Origin: Gongronella butleri
Lineage: Eukaryota > Mucoromycota > Mucoromycetes > Mucorales > Cunninghamellaceae
Direction: 5' to 3'
Length of the DNA stretch: 64,000 bases
NCBI GenBank assembly: GCA_025201375.1
Contig: JAIWZP010000004.1
Coordinates: 744,001-808,000, forward strand
Shown here: in pieces, positions 10,792-22,555 of the stretch
Position numbering within the stretch: the first letter of the stretch is position 1
How the letters are laid out: the number at the start of each line of letters is the position of its first letter
Notes under the pieces: generated by a model
Seen by the model: only the letters and a program-made list of their open reading frames with translations
Told to the model about the DNA's origin: nothing
The model's database searches: none
Translations under genes and position numbers: made by a program

Positions 10792-11143
10792 TTGAGCCAA
10801 GAGCCATACTCAATTCTTTGCCTCATGTTGGGTCCTGACGCATCTTGCCACACCCATTGGCCCTCGACAGCGCGTCGGAAATTGGACCAAATTGTCAAAT
10901 TGGGACAAAATTGGTGTCCAAGCGAGACAGACACGCCATTTTACTCAAATGACCTCCTCGCAAGTCCATGATGTATATGTATCGAAAAAGCCAACCAATG
11001 GTGCATAATTCATAAAAAGAGAAAAATGATGATTTGTTTTATTGTGAAAATGGGTAAAAAAAAAATTAAAATAAAAAGAGAGATGATACATGCAAATGGG
11101 GGGGGGGATCCAGAGGATGAATTGGATGAGGGAGGTGTGGGGT
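10792..11143. other. Intergenic gap between convergent genes
   Basis: This is the 3' flank of the ZCCHC8-like gene and of UTP6. It holds A-rich and T-rich tracts and a G run at 11097-11107. I see no gene or repeat partner. Confidence 0.5.
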
Positions 11144-13552
11144 CTAAGACGAGGAGGCGACAAAGTGGCGCTTGCCTTGCTTGACGGCCTGGAAATCATG
11201 CTCAAAGGCGTCCTTGTCAGGGACGTCCTTGCAAGCCTTGTAATAGACATGATTTGCCTTTTGGAATTGCTTCTCCGAGTAGAGGTAGGACAAGTACATC
11301 AAGTACACCTCGTGCTTTGCCATGTCGAGGCGCGTGGCCATCTCAAACAGACGTTCAATGCTTGCACCCGCGGCATTGTCGTGTTTGCCGTCGAGGAATG
11401 CCTGTGCATGATCATTCTCGATTTGCAAGCATGTCTTGTAAAAGGCAAAGGTGGGGAACAGGCGCGTGATGATACGGGCGTACGCGGTGCGGAATGCGTG
11501 GATGCCGGCGGTCGTATTTACCCACGTGACATATTCACTTAAGATCATGTCCTTAATCTGGTTTCGTTCGTCGGTTTCGACGGTGACGGACGGCAGCAAT
11601 GCCGTCGCCTTGTCGCACGCAGCCTGGTACAACGCGTCGATGCGTTCGTGCGTCCAATCCTCGTCGTTTTCGTCGGAATCGCGTGCTTGCAACCAATCGT
11701 TGTACGCGGCCCACACATCGTACGCCTGAGGGCATTGGTCCAATGCCGACTGGAAGATGGCAAGCTGCGCATCTGCATCGGCCGAATCGTCCATCGTGTC
11801 GATGCGCAGTTTCCAAAGTCGCGCATCGCCGGGAAATTCACGCGTCGCGTCCACCGCCTTGGCACGCGCCTTGGCCACGTCACTGCGCAAAAGCGCCGTG
11901 ATCCAGCTCACGTACAATTCGGGCGTCAGCATCTTTTGCTTGGAAACAGACTGGAGTGCACGCTGGAGAAGCTTCTCCAGGTATAAAACCAAATGTGGCT
12001 CGCCAACAATTGCCTGCCATTCGCCCAAAAAGTCCACGTATGTCTGCCACATCGCCGGCGTCCCGAGCTCGTCCACGGCCTGCTGGAAAACATCCACCGT
12101 GCGCTTCAATGCCTCCACAAACGCAGGATCGCTCACGGAAATGAACTTTGGTGCGTTCTTTTTGTCCGTTTCGTCACTGTCGTCCTCCGATTTGTCGTCT
12201 GTCGCCGTCGTCGCCTTGGCGTACAAGTGTCGGATAGCAAGGCTCGCGCGTGCCTCGGGTTGCGAGCCCATGTCGCGCTCAATGGTCTCGTAAATCATCG
12301 CACATCCTTCCTCGTGATCAGAAAACTGACGATAAATGTCCACAAAGCCCGTGCGAAACGCCAAATCGTCAGAAATCACTATAAAGGATCAAGGAAAAAA
12401 AAGGGGGCGGGCGTCAGCGCATACTTTCGCTTGAGCGCATGACGCGCTTTTCTTTTTTTTTTCTTCTTTCTTTCTTTCCTACCATCAATGGCGTTGGTGT
12501 AGATGATTTTGGCGAGCAGGCCCTGGAGAATGGGGTTCATGCCCTCGCTGAGTGCGCTGGCAGTGGACTCGCTCATCTTGTTCACGGCATTGGCGGCCTC
12601 GTCATCCTGTTCCATGTCGTCGCCCGTGATGTCGGGCAATTGGATCATATTGTCGTCCTCCTCGTCGTTGGCGGCGGCCGCCTTTTCCTCCTCCTTTTGC
12701 TTCTCCGTCTGCTCGTCAATGCCAAGGATGCGTCGGCGCGCCTTGATCTTCTCAATGTAAAGCAGCTCGAGGCGGAAATACTCGTGCCACAGCTCAGGCG
12801 CCTGTGGATTCATGCGCAGCGCGCGCTGCATCATCAGACGCGCTGCTCCCATGTTCGCATTGTCCTCGAATTCCCACGACGCCGCCATGATCCACAATGG
12901 CGTGTGGTGCGGGTGGAATTGGAGCGCCCTAAAATAGAGAAAAAGAAAAAAAAAAAGAAAAAAAAAAAGTCAATACATTACCAATGCCAATTTTTGCACG
13001 CAATGCCTTACTGCACAAAAATGCCACTCAGCATCTTGTTCGCGTTGGACTTTTTGGCAAAGTCGATGTATTGCATCCAGATGGCCACATCGCCCTTGAA
13101 TCGCACCAACGCGCGCTTAAACAGCTGCAGAATGCGACGATGGATGCTGTACTCGGCGGTGCCGGCCTTTTCCGTGGTGGCTACAAGCACAAAAGAGAGA
13201 AGAAAAAAAAAGTGAGCGTCTTTGCTTGTCAATTGGAGGTGCTCGTGTTACTTACTCATGCGGCTTTTGCGCTTTTTGCGCAATTGCTCCAAATTCATCT
13301 CATACTCGATGCTGCGCAAAAAGTCAATCTTTTTCTTAATGCGTCGATTCATGGCGTATTCAAAGTTGGTGCGTTTCTTGATAATGGACTTGATCTCGGT
13401 CTAGAGACACAAAAAAAAAAAGACAAAAATGAGCCAAAATCGCTTTTAGCGCGCCAATTGTACAAGCTTACACTCGAAAAATAGCCCTTGTTCTCGAGCT
13501 CCTCGAGATCAGGAACCATGCGTTCCATAAAATATTGCACGGTTTCCGCCAT
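11144..13552 (-). CDS. UTP6: U3 snoRNP protein Utp6 (HAT-repeat)
   Basis: Exons (minus): 13472-13552, 13256-13400, 13012-13180, 12483-12928 and 11144-12378, giving 691 residues. The N-terminus MAETVQYFMERMVPDLEELE..KGYFSS followed by EIKSIIKKRTNFEYAMNRR is the conserved U3-associated Utp6 domain. The rest is built of half-a-TPR (HAT) repeats such as WMQYIDFAKKSN, LWIMAASWEFE and WAAYNDWLQARDS. Utp6 belongs to the UtpB part of the small-subunit processome in the nucleolus and is needed for early 18S rRNA processing. The protein is longer than yeast Utp6 (about 440) mainly through acidic inserts (about residues 200-235 and around EDDSDETDKK). All introns keep frame with canonical GT/AG ends. 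Confidence 0.92.
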
Positions 13553-13788
13553 GGTATAGGATCGACAAGTAAAAAAAAAAAAAAAGGACAAAGAAAAAGA
13601 AAAAAAGTGCCACTGAAGGCTGGCGCCCGCCCTTTTTTACAAAAAAGGCGAGTTGAAGCCACCCCCGCCCATTTGGCTGGGCTCGTATTTCATTGGCCGC
13701 TGTTCATTCATGCAAAAGTAAAAAAGGGGGAGGGGGTCATATCAGCCCAAAAAAGTTTATTTTGCGTTTTAAACATTGCACAAATCGA

Positions 13789-15006
13789 TCATCCAAGGTA
13801 CACAGCAGCCGCACCGCACAGAGCTGCAGTCAAAAGTGATGTGACAAGGTTCACCTGGCGAGCAAATAAAAAATAGCGAGTCAATGGCAACAAATCGCGT
13901 CGTTTTCACGTTACCTGATGATTGTCCAGGACATTCCATCCACTGACGTGCTCGGCGGACGCGTCCTTGTGCTCCACGACGCGCTTCTTGTCCTTGGAGT
14001 ACAATGTCTGCTGCACCGTGGCGCCCAAGACCGAGTCAATCTACAAAAAAAAAATGCGAGCGTGTCAGCCTCTTTTTTCTTTTTTTTTTTTTTTTACGCC
14101 GCTTGATATGAAGTGCAATGAACTCACCAAGGACCCGCCAAGACCGGCGGCAGCGCCAACAAGGACAAGTGACCAGTCCCATGTGCCACATCGACGATCC
14201 AAGGCCATGGAAAGCGCGCCAACCAGACCGATCAGCAGACCGCCACCAAGCGATGCGGCAAGACCCAACGGAGACACACCGCCATTGGTGCCAGGCGGCA
14301 CCTTTTTCAATTTCGTAATAAGGATGGGCCACGATTTGTTGAGAATGCCTAGCTCACTGGCCCACTTTATGAAAAAAAAATAAGCATGGAAACATTCATG
14401 AGTCAAATCCAAGTGGGGTCCGATCAGATGATCTCGTTACCGTGTCACCACAGCAGGCTGCGTAGTGACTACAAATAATATAAAAAAAAAAAGCAAGGCG
14501 TGCGTGACGTGTCAATAAGGTCATGGTGCTTGTTTCGCGTGTTTTTTTTACCCAATGTAGGCCCAAATCAGCACGGTGGCGTGTTGTTGAGAGGTATAGC
14601 ACGATGTAGCATCAAGGGTATGGAACAGGGAAACAGCAATGGCACCGCCAAGGCCATTGCACACCACTTGCATTAAATTGCGCTCAGACGCTTGGTCATA
14701 GCCGTCCTCGAGAAGCCGTTTGCGCTCAGCCTTGAACTGGAGCAATCCAAAATCGAGTCATTGTAAGAGCATAGTGTTTTTTTTTCATTCTCTCTCTCTC
14801 TCCCTTTCTCGGTTTACCTTGGTCAGCTTGGAACTGGAAAGGAAAAAGGAAAGCAAGACAAGCGTAAAGAGCCAATACGAGGCGCTAAACGTCGTCATAC
14901 CAAGCACAAAGGCGCCCGCCGCACCATCGCGTGTCAGTGACTTTTTGCGTAGCGTGTAGATCACAAAGAGTGTTGAAAGAGCTAGGGCAAAGCCGACGGG
15001 ATGCAT
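13789..15006 (-). CDS. TMEM19: TMEM19/DUF92 family integral membrane protein
   Basis: Exons (minus): 14818-15006, 14552-14736, 14441-14468, 14128-14364, 13915-14040 and 13789-13854, giving 276 residues. The family signatures GDTWASELG (spanning the 28-bp third exon and the fourth) and GTNGGVS are present, as is KSLTRDGAAGAFVLG near the N-terminus. Several hydrophobic helices are evident (ALALSTLFVIY, YWLFTLVLLSFFL, LGGGLLIGLVGAL, WSLVLVGAAAGLGG). DUF92 includes TMEM19 and the plant phytyl-phosphate kinase VTE6, so a prenyl- or phytyl-phosphate kinase-like activity is possible, though not established for fungal members. The start at 15006 follows a T-rich stretch; an upstream in-frame ATG lies in low-complexity DNA. 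Slightly shorter than human TMEM19 (336). Confidence 0.85.
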
Positions 15007-15974
15007 AAAGGGCGCAAAAAAATGGAGAAACAAAGAGAAAGAAATAAAAAAAAGGGTTGCCTTGCCCCCCCCCTGAGCCCCATTTATGGGCAAAAATCTG
15101 ATCCCCCTAAAATAATCAGCGGGATCACTTCTTACCGTGCCTCAACCGGCGCAATGGGCAAAGCAATAAGCGAGTGCCCGCGAAAAATAAAATAGACACC
15201 CGATCCACACTAATTGCGCTATCGTTCTTCACTTTTTCACAAGTGCTCGCTTCAAATCTTCATTAACTGCATTTGGCTATTTTGTGGCTCGCGATGAAGT
15301 CGTCAAAATCGCGCTTTGCATTGCCGGAGACGCGCATTTTGGCGTGCTTTTCTTTCTGAGCCCTGATTTCGCGCCTTCTCACCTCCATGACGCGTCCCCG
15401 TCACGTGTCCACGCTTCTTGCCCAGCTCATAGTTCACAATTGACGCGTCAAATCGCGCTTTGCGTTGCCGGAGACGCGTCATTTGGCGTGTTTTTCCTTC
15501 TAAGCCGTGATTTCGCGAATTTTCAACACCATAGCGCGACGCCATCACGTGTCCACGCTTCTTACGCCACTCATAGTTCATAATTGAGGCGTCAAAACGC
15601 GTGTTGCATGGCAAATGAGGCACGTTTGGCGTGTTTTTTTGTTCTGAAAGTATGTTTATGTGTCTTTCACCGCCATGACGCGTCCCTTCATGTGGCCACG
15701 TATGCAACTTCACAGCCCACACTGAAAGCATCAGAACACGTCGTGCAAGCCAAAAGACAACGTGCATGGCGCACTGGTCCCATTACGCGCGATTTTACTC
15801 TATTTTGACTGATGCGTGCCAAACGCGTGTCTATACCTCCTCCTTATTCTAGCTACAAGTCGCGTGATTTGAGATGGGAAAAATGCATCATAGACTTTTT
15901 ATTTTTATGCACAAGGGGAAAAAAAAGAAGGAAACAGGAGATTGTCAATAAATCGTTTTAGGGTGGTCGGCAAG
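15007..15974. other. Intergenic region with tandem repeat
   Basis: This is the upstream side of the TMEM19 gene and the 3' flank of the U2AF small subunit gene. It contains the three-unit repeat at 15298-15725 and many ACGCG motifs. No coding exon is recognisable. Confidence 0.55.
15298..15725 (+). repeat. Three diverged tandem units of about 146 bp
   Basis: Units begin near 15298, 15446 and 15590. Each starts with GCGTCAAA(A/T)CGCG and contains TTTGGCGTG, (C/A)TGACGCGTCC or a variant, CACGTGTCCACG or a variant, and CTCATAGTTCA in the first two. The third unit is the most diverged. The units carry several copies of ACGCGT/GACGCG. Confidence 0.75.
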
Positions 15975-16993
15975 TTAGCGATATTCGCGTTCATCCTCAT
16001 AATGTCGTCGTCGCTCACGATCGCGGTCGCGATGCTCGCGCTCACGGTAGCGATCCTCATCATAGTGTCTGCGGCTGGCGTGCTCTTCTTCGGGTGCGCC
16101 GCCGGGCGCGCCGCTGTTAGGCGTGCCTTCGGTCGCGCGCTGGTGACGCTCGCCATCCTCCTTCTCGCGCTGCTCACGTCGCTTCTCACGGATCGATAGT
16201 CGCTGCGCATCCCATAATTCGCGTCGTAAAGACCGGCTGGGGTGCTGCAAATGCATGAAATTGCAGAACCCGCCGCGATTGCACTCGGCAATCTCGTTTT
16301 GACGGCAGCACGCTTCCCGAAAGTCGGTCACGGGCGACAATTCCGCGTAAAGAGGGCGACCTGCATCGAAAAAAAAAGAAATGAGCATGTCGCCTTTTTT
16401 TCTTCATTTTTTTTTTTCGCCTTTTCGCTATTTTGTTTGCTATTTTTGGCCTTACCAGCATAGAAACGATCATTGAGACTCTCGACGGCTTTGCCGGCAT
16501 CCTCTTCGTTGCGGAATTGGCAATACACGTTGCCTATCAAGTGCTCGCCCACATTGTTGCACACAATCAGGTCCTCCACCTCGCCAAAAGTTGCAAGCTC
16601 TGAGAAGATATCCTCGTAAAAAGCGTCGAATTCCTCCTTTTGCTCGTCGGCCGTCGGCGGCCGTCCGTCCTGGCTTTGCGCGGGCTTGTACATATTGGCG
16701 ACAAGCAATGTTTGCGAAAACAGGGGCTTCACGTGCTTGCGCGAGCACCGCTCGCCGTGTCGGCAGGCACCGATCTAATAAAACAAACACATTAGGACCT
16801 CGCTCGTGCACAACACCACCCTTTGCTCCAGATCTTACCTTGAAATAAAAGGAACAGTTGACCCTGCAGAGAAAAAAAAACACAAAAAACCAAAATAAAA
16901 CATCAGTTTCGCGGCGTCCACCTCCACTTTCTCGACTCTTGCCACTTACTTGTCCTTTTCTGTACCGTAAATAGAGGCCAAGTAGTCCGCCAT
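15975..16993 (-). CDS. U2AF1: U2AF small subunit (3' splice site recognition)
   Basis: Exons (minus): 16950-16993, 16839-16863, 16456-16774 and 15975-16360, giving 257 residues. Starting MADYLASIYGTEKDKVN, it has a first CCCH zinc finger (C-x8-C-x5-C-x3-H across CSFYFKIGAC and RHGERCSRKH) and a U2AF-homology RRM containing GEVEDLIVCNNVGEHL and GNVYCQF. A second CCCH finger follows (CCRQNEIAEC..GFCNFMH), then an R/E/D/H-rich tail (about 60 residues). The protein binds the AG of the 3' splice site with U2AF65 in the nucleus. The match to U2AF35 is close in order and length (human 240). The 25-bp second exon is one of the shortest in the window. Confidence 0.95.
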
Positions 16994-17354
16994 CGTCGTA
17001 AAAAAGAGAGAATGAAGAGAATGAAGAGAAAGAAAGCAGAAAAGATGCCAGAATGATCCTCTTTGTCTCATTTCAATGGGAATTGACACTCCGCTCGCTG
17101 GCAAAATCATGCCGCGCGTTCATTGGCTGCGCGCCATGGCCACCCACACCCCCACTTTTTTTCTTTTGGCAAAGCAACAGGATGAAAGGCTACTTGAACT
17201 TGTTTTTTATAATTTTGGAGCAATGTTAATACACACAGAGAGAGGAAGGGGGAGGGGAGGGGGGAGACATGGACAAATTGAGCGCGGAGAGGGGTAAAAA
17301 AGGCAAAAAAGAAAAAAAGAGATGATGGGGATGAAAAAAAATGTATAAAAAAAT
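16994..17354. other. Intergenic gap, promoter side of U2AF1
   Basis: The gap holds the upstream region of the U2AF small subunit gene and the 3' end of TOM40. A purine tract (GAGAGAGGAAGGGGGAGGGG, about 17238-17260) stands out. There is no gene. Confidence 0.5.
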
Positions 17355-18408
17355 CTAAGCAGAGAGCATGATGCCGACGCCAAACTTGCTTTGGCCCTTC
17401 ATGTGGTCGAGGTCGCCGCTGATGAGGAACGAGAAGCCGGGGGCCATCTTTTCCTCGAGGACGGCAGAGACGCGGCCGGTGGTGTCGATTTGACCGCGGA
17501 AAGTGGCCTGTCTAAAGTCGAATTTGCCACCGACGGTGGTGACGGCCTCGCGACGGCCGCCCTGCTGCATCAGATTGATTTCTGCGCCGAATTCGACCTT
17601 TTCGTTGATGCGCTGATAGTACGTGGCGGACAGGGCATTGGCGCCCTGGACGGTGGCGGTGGCAACAAAGTCGGAGCCCGTGTATTTGCCGACAAAGGAC
17701 ATGGCTGTCTCCTCCATGTCCGCGGTGGGGCGCTGCAAGACGAATTCCGAGCCGAGCGCCAGCTTTTGCGTCACAGATTGCAAGTAGCTAGCCATGAACA
17801 AGCCGGTGCCCTCCAATGGGTTGGGGTTCATCGCCTTGATGTTGAACGAAAAGTCCGAGCCCGTGTAATCCTGATCCAATTGCAACATCGACTGGCCAGG
17901 CATGCTCGTGATCTGCGCCACCATCTTGGTCGCCGACTTGGCGCTCCACGCATGGCGCACCACCGCGTTCAAATTCAAGTCATTGTCCATCGTGCCTTGC
18001 GCCATCGTGCGCTCCGTCATGTAACCTGCCATGAAGTTATACATCGCAGGCATCACTTGCGAACCGAGCGAAAATTGATGTTGAACGTGGAAGTTGCCAG
18101 ACAATTCCTTGACAATGTTGGCCTGCGCGCCGTCAAACAAGTAATTGGTCACAAAGGCATCTAAAAAAAACACAATAATCGTCAATTGCGCCCGTCGTCG
18201 TCGTCACAAGCTGTCCATGTGTCGATTTGGCCCGCTTACCCTTGGCCTCGGTGTGCAGACGCTCAAATTTGCCGGGGTTGGGCAGATTCAGCTGCTTCTT
18301 CTGGTAGTTGAACCAAGAGGCCCAGTTGAGCGGGTTCATGGGCGAGCCCGTGGGCTTTTGGTCCTTGACGGTGAAGGCGGACAAGGGCGAATAGACAGGA
18401 GTGGCCAT
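17355..18408 (-). CDS. TOM40: Mitochondrial import channel Tom40
   Basis: Exons (minus): 18240-18408 and 17355-18160, giving 324 residues. The N-terminal segment (MNPLNWASWFNYQ..LNLPNPGKFERLHTEAKG) is the conserved Tom40 lead-in before the barrel. The rest is a Porin_3-type beta-barrel with alternating strands (FNIKAMNPNPLEGTGLFMAS, QKLALGSEFVLQRP, KVEFGAEINLMQQ, SFLISGDLDHMKGQSKFGVG). Tom40 forms the protein-conducting pore of the TOM complex in the outer membrane. I chose it over VDAC because of the N-terminal motif and the C-terminal DHMKGQSKFGVGI signature. It is transcribed away from mitochondrial AsnRS across a gap of about 700 bp. Confidence 0.92.
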
Positions 18409-19107
18409 AATGGAGTATTTAGATAGCAAAAAAGGTCGCCAGCCGTAAATAAAAAAGGGGAAGAGAGAGAAAAAGAAAAAGGAAAACTTTGACACAAAAA
18501 AAAAATAAAGCCACTGCGTAAATCTGGGCCTGGCATGGGCGGGCGCCCAAAACAGGAGCCTAAAGCCTAGTGTGACAGCGTCGGGCCAAAAAAGGAAAGC
18601 ACCTTTTGCCTGCAAAATGGACAAAAAGCGCCCTTTTTACGCCCAATTGCTTCTTGAGTCGCCAGGGTGAGCCTCCATTCTCATTGTTCGTGATCCTAGA
18701 GATGCTTGTCCCTTCATTGGGTGCCATGGCAATGCAAAAGAGACCGCTACAACGAATGGCCAAATAAGCTCAATATCGCTTTGGTTTGTTTTTTTTAACG
18801 TTTTGTGCCATTTGTCATGCCATTGACCCATTACTCCCTACATTCATTTTGTTTTTAAGGGTGAATGGTAGTTGTGCGTCCGCGCTCATTGTGTCAAAAT
18901 GCGTATCGAGGTTTGTGGGAGGCGATCTGGTCTTGCAAATGTGAATTTGTGATGCTTTGACCGGGGTACGATTTGACAGCAAGGAAACGGGTGTGAGCCG
19001 GGCGGTGTTTCAATCAAGTCTTAAAGATTCATGCGGAGGTGGCCAATTCGATGTTTTTCTTTCCTTGTTCCTATTTTTTTTCCTTTTGCCTATTTATTCG
19101 CGCAACT
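18409..19107. promoter_or_regulatory. Divergent promoter region, TOM40 / mitochondrial AsnRS
   Basis: About 700 bp separate the two start codons, both of nuclear genes for mitochondrial proteins. T-rich leaders adjoin each ATG. I see no repeat copy and no coding exon, and no specific factor site can be named. Confidence 0.5.
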
Positions 19108-20842
19108 ATGCTATTTTCGCGTCCCTGCCTATATACGCGTCTCCATGTCGCGCGGACCTATGCCACCAAGACATCTGTCTTTCCCACGCGCACGATCCGC
19201 GCGCTGCTGAGCGATCCGGCTGCTTCTTCAGCAGCGCCAGACGCCAACGTCACTGTACGAGGCTGGATCCGGTCTGTTCGCCAGCAAAAGCAAGTCTCCT
19301 TTGCCAATATCAATGACGGGTCGACACTCAAGGGTATCCAGGCGATTCTCAAGAGCAATGACGCGTCAAAGTAAGAAAATGAGGCAAAAAAGGCCCGATT
19401 TTGCCCAAATAAAATATAAAAACAGAAAAAATGGCCAGATCAACCACCAGATCAATCAACTTTACTGACGCTATTGCTCTCCGCAGATTGTCAACAGGTG
19501 CATGTGTCGAATTAAAAGGGCAATTGGTGGACAGCCCAGGCAAGGAACAGAACCAAGAACTCCAGGTCGATAGCGTCAAGGTGCTTGGCGAGTGTGACGC
19601 CGTAAGCAAAAGGGAAGGGGGTCCGCGACGCGCTTGCGCCTGGCTCAAGTCCGTTTTTTCCACTTTCTTTTGTAGAGCTATCCCCTGCAAAAAAAGCGCC
19701 ATAGCCTGGAATTCATGCGTTCCATCAATCATCTTCGTGCGCGAGGCAACACGGGCAGTGCCGTGCTTCGTGTGCGCAATGCCGCGGGCGAGGGCATCCA
19801 CCGCTTCTTTGCTGTACGTGTTTTGTAGCCATCGCGGAAGACCAAAAGGAGAGCGAAATGGGTTAAGTTTCTCATTTTCTCAATTTTTTCTTTTTTTTTT
19901 CTTTACGCTTTATTCTTTTTTTTTTTTTTGCATAATTAGGATGAAGAGTGCATCCAAGTGCACACGCCTGTGCTGACGTCGTCGGACTGCGAGGGTGCGG
20001 GCGAGGTATTTGGGATCACGCCGTCGGATTTCTTCAAACAGCCTGTTTATTTGACGGTGAGCGGGCAGTTGCACGCCGAGATCATGGCGACGGCCATGGG
20101 CCGCGTGTACACGTTTGGCCCTGTGTTCCGTGCCGAGCCGTCCATGACGTCGCGTCATCTGGCCGAGTTTTGGATGGTGGAGGCGGAATTGGCGTTTTTG
20201 GACGATTTGAATCAATTGCTGGACGTGACCGAGGCCAATTTGCAGGCGGCGACTCGTCACGTGCTCGAGCACTGCGCAGACGACATGCAATTCTTCAACC
20301 AGTGGGTCGACAAGTCGCTGCTGGCGCGTCTCGAGCGCAGTGTCGCCCAGCCATTCGTGCGCATGTCATATTCCGAGGCCATTGACACGCTGCAGCGCAG
20401 CAAACACACCTTTGAATTCCCGACGCACTGGGGCGCCAGCCTGCAGTCCGAGCACGAGCGATTCCTGGCGTCCGACGCGTGTTGCGGGCGCCCCGTCTTT
20501 GTCACCGATTACCCGGCCGAATTGAAGCCCTTTTACATGCGCGCAAACGACGCCGACAATGGTCGCACGGTTGCCTGCTTTGACCTGCTTGTCCCGGGCA
20601 TCGGCGAGCTTGTGGGCGGGTCCATGCGTGAGGAGCGACACGACATTCTCGTGAAAAAGATGAAAGACGCGTACATGAACATTGACGACTATCAATGGTA
20701 CCTCGATCTGCGCAAGTACGGGTCCGCACCCCATGGCGGCTACGGCATTGGCTTTGAGCGCTTCATGCTCTGGCTGACGGGTCTCGAAAATGTCCGTGAG
20801 GTCTCTCCAATCCCGCGTTGGGCAGGCCATTGCAGATACTAA
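19108..20842 (+). CDS. SLM5: Mitochondrial asparaginyl-tRNA synthetase
   Basis: Exons: 19108-19370, 19487-19601, 19676-19813 and 19940-20842, giving 472 residues. The start [21 protein letters not shown] is an arginine-rich mitochondrial targeting sequence. An OB-fold anticodon-binding domain follows ([21 protein letters not shown]), then the class II catalytic core: [67 protein letters not shown] and, near the end, [18 protein letters not shown] plus a C-terminal [10 protein letters not shown]. The PIPR(W)AGH end matches asparaginyl rather than aspartyl or lysyl enzymes. It charges mitochondrial tRNA-Asn. I selected the ATG at 19108 because it gives the targeting peptide; an earlier in-frame ATG adds only low-complexity residues. 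Confidence 0.92.
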
Positions 20843-22555
20843 GGGCACTTTCTCGCATCCCCGCCCCCATTGTCGCCACATTGTAGATACACTTTAGACG
20901 CTTCCCGATTCCTATCAATAGACACACGATCCACACAACATGTAATCAAAATATATTCCACCCTTTTTCTCTTTTTCTTTTTTTAAAATGTACTTTTTGA
21001 TCTTTGAAAACGTTGTCCACGAAGCATGATTCAAGAAAAGAAATGGGACTGGGCGCGTCAAGCGTTCTTTTGAGCCCCGCAGCGCGTCCATTCACTGCGC
21101 GGTCGATGAGCACGCTTCTAAATTTGTGTTTTGCTGGTTTTTCGCTTGTCTCTGGCCAATCAGGCAATACAAAACCACGAAACACGCTCACCCGTGAAAT
21201 GTCTAGGCCAGAAAACACGATGGGACGTGCTGCGAAGCAGTAAAATGCCATTGACTGGCCACACGCGCAAATCAAGATTTTGCCACGACGAGCACCCAAA
21301 CCAAAAAGTTGAAATATGGGTCCTCAGAATTGCACCAAACTTAATCAAAAGAGACACCTCTTGGAGCAACTACAAAAGAGGCCAAAAAAGAGTGTGTCCG
21401 ATCTGCTCGTTCGCGAGCAATGAGTAAAATTAGGAAAAAATTCAGCAGCGATTTGCACGGGAACACGCGTTCATAGACCGCACTGACGCGTCCACTAGCA
21501 AGAGACACGCCAGGTGCATAAATCGGAATAGAAATAGGCGCGTGCAACTCGACGAATGACGCGGTTTATCACGCGTCGAAAACTCTGTATGATTTTGTAA
21601 CCGCGTCAAAAATGCCAAAAATCACCTTTTCCAGAGATCATTGTTGTTTACGCGCGCTTCAAGCTGTGCTCTTTCTGATGATATGACTTTCAAGGCGCTG
21701 CGGTCAATCCTCATCGACTTTGACCTGGGATGAAAATTCGCAGATTTTTACGTTTTACGCGACAGCTAGTCGATGGACCCTTGGTTTTTATTGCATTTTC
21801 GTCGGAAAATGAGAAGCGTGTACCATGAGGTTAAATGGCCTAGCGATCCGAGGACTTGATTTTCTCCATTTTCCCGTCCACGACTGCACCCCTTGGAAAA
21901 TCCGCGGTTTTCGAAAATGGTGATTGCACGTCCATCTGGTGGTCCCAGCGCCTCGGGGGTGGGCTCATTTAAACGAGAAATGTGTACATTCGTGGTCCAA
22001 AGAGCAAATATCCACGTAGGTTGTAAATCCATCGCAAAATAACCAAAATGGCTCAAACGAGACGATTTTTTATTGTTTTTCACGGAATGCACCTTCAAGG
22101 AAGCAATCTGAGAAGTGTATACGTACGCGCCTGGCTCACGTGCTCGTTTTCACTTGGCCTCTTCCGTGCAAGCGCGTCGCCCCACTAGCGCTGTAACACA
22201 AAAAGTCAGAATTGGGCGTCATGAGCACGCGTCTCTTGAGAAACCAAGCACGCCGCTAGCTGTTTTTCTCTCCCATTCTCTTTGTAGATCCCGTCTCCTA
22301 TCCGGCTCATCGATTTCTTTCGCCCAGTTTCTCCTTGCACACCCCACACGTGCCATGATCCTGTGATTTTAATTCATAAATACATGGCCATGCCTCCTCT
22401 TTTGCGCCTCCTTTGCCTCCGCACGGCGTGTCGACTTGATTTTCGGCCTACTTTAGCCAGTAAGATGCCGGTTGATACGCAAAACAATCCATCATGAAAC
22501 GCACAAATGATATAATTTAATGAGATGCAAAAATTATGAGATTAAAAAGAGGTGT
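20843..22555. other. Intergenic region with dispersed repeat B
   Basis: The segment from about 21280 to 22060 is an inverted copy of the repeat at about 44440-45215. ACGCG motifs recur at 21050-21650. From 22060 to 22555 I see no gene; the last bases are the 3' flank of the BIM1-like gene. Confidence 0.55.
21280..22060 (-). repeat. Dispersed repeat B, copy 1 (inverted relative to copy 2)
   Basis: Read on the minus strand this segment aligns with 44440-45215. Shared blocks are TTCCAAGGGGTGCAGTCG, AAAGTCGA(T/C)GAGGAT, CCGCAGCGCCTTGAAA, TTGTTGCTAGTG-like, GATCGGACACTCTTTTTTGG-like and TTTGGTGC(A/G)ATTCTGAGGAC. Divergence is high. A 110-codon frame occurs in each copy, but in different phases across the shared blocks, so the repeat is not evidently coding. 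Confidence 0.7.

Noticed and set aside
12439..13215. Long plus-strand frame opposite UTP6.
   Set aside because: Antisense to UTP6 exons and introns; low-complexity and unlike any protein.
17391..18164. Long frame on the plus strand (257 codons) opposite TOM40.
   Set aside because: It is the antisense of the conserved TOM40 second exon, has no family motif, and follows the codon pattern of the real gene.
21766..22098. 110-codon frames in both copies of repeat B (21766-22098 minus and 44372-44704 plus).
   Set aside because: The equal length is a coincidence: across the identical block TTCCAAGGGG the two frames are in different phases, so no protein is shared.
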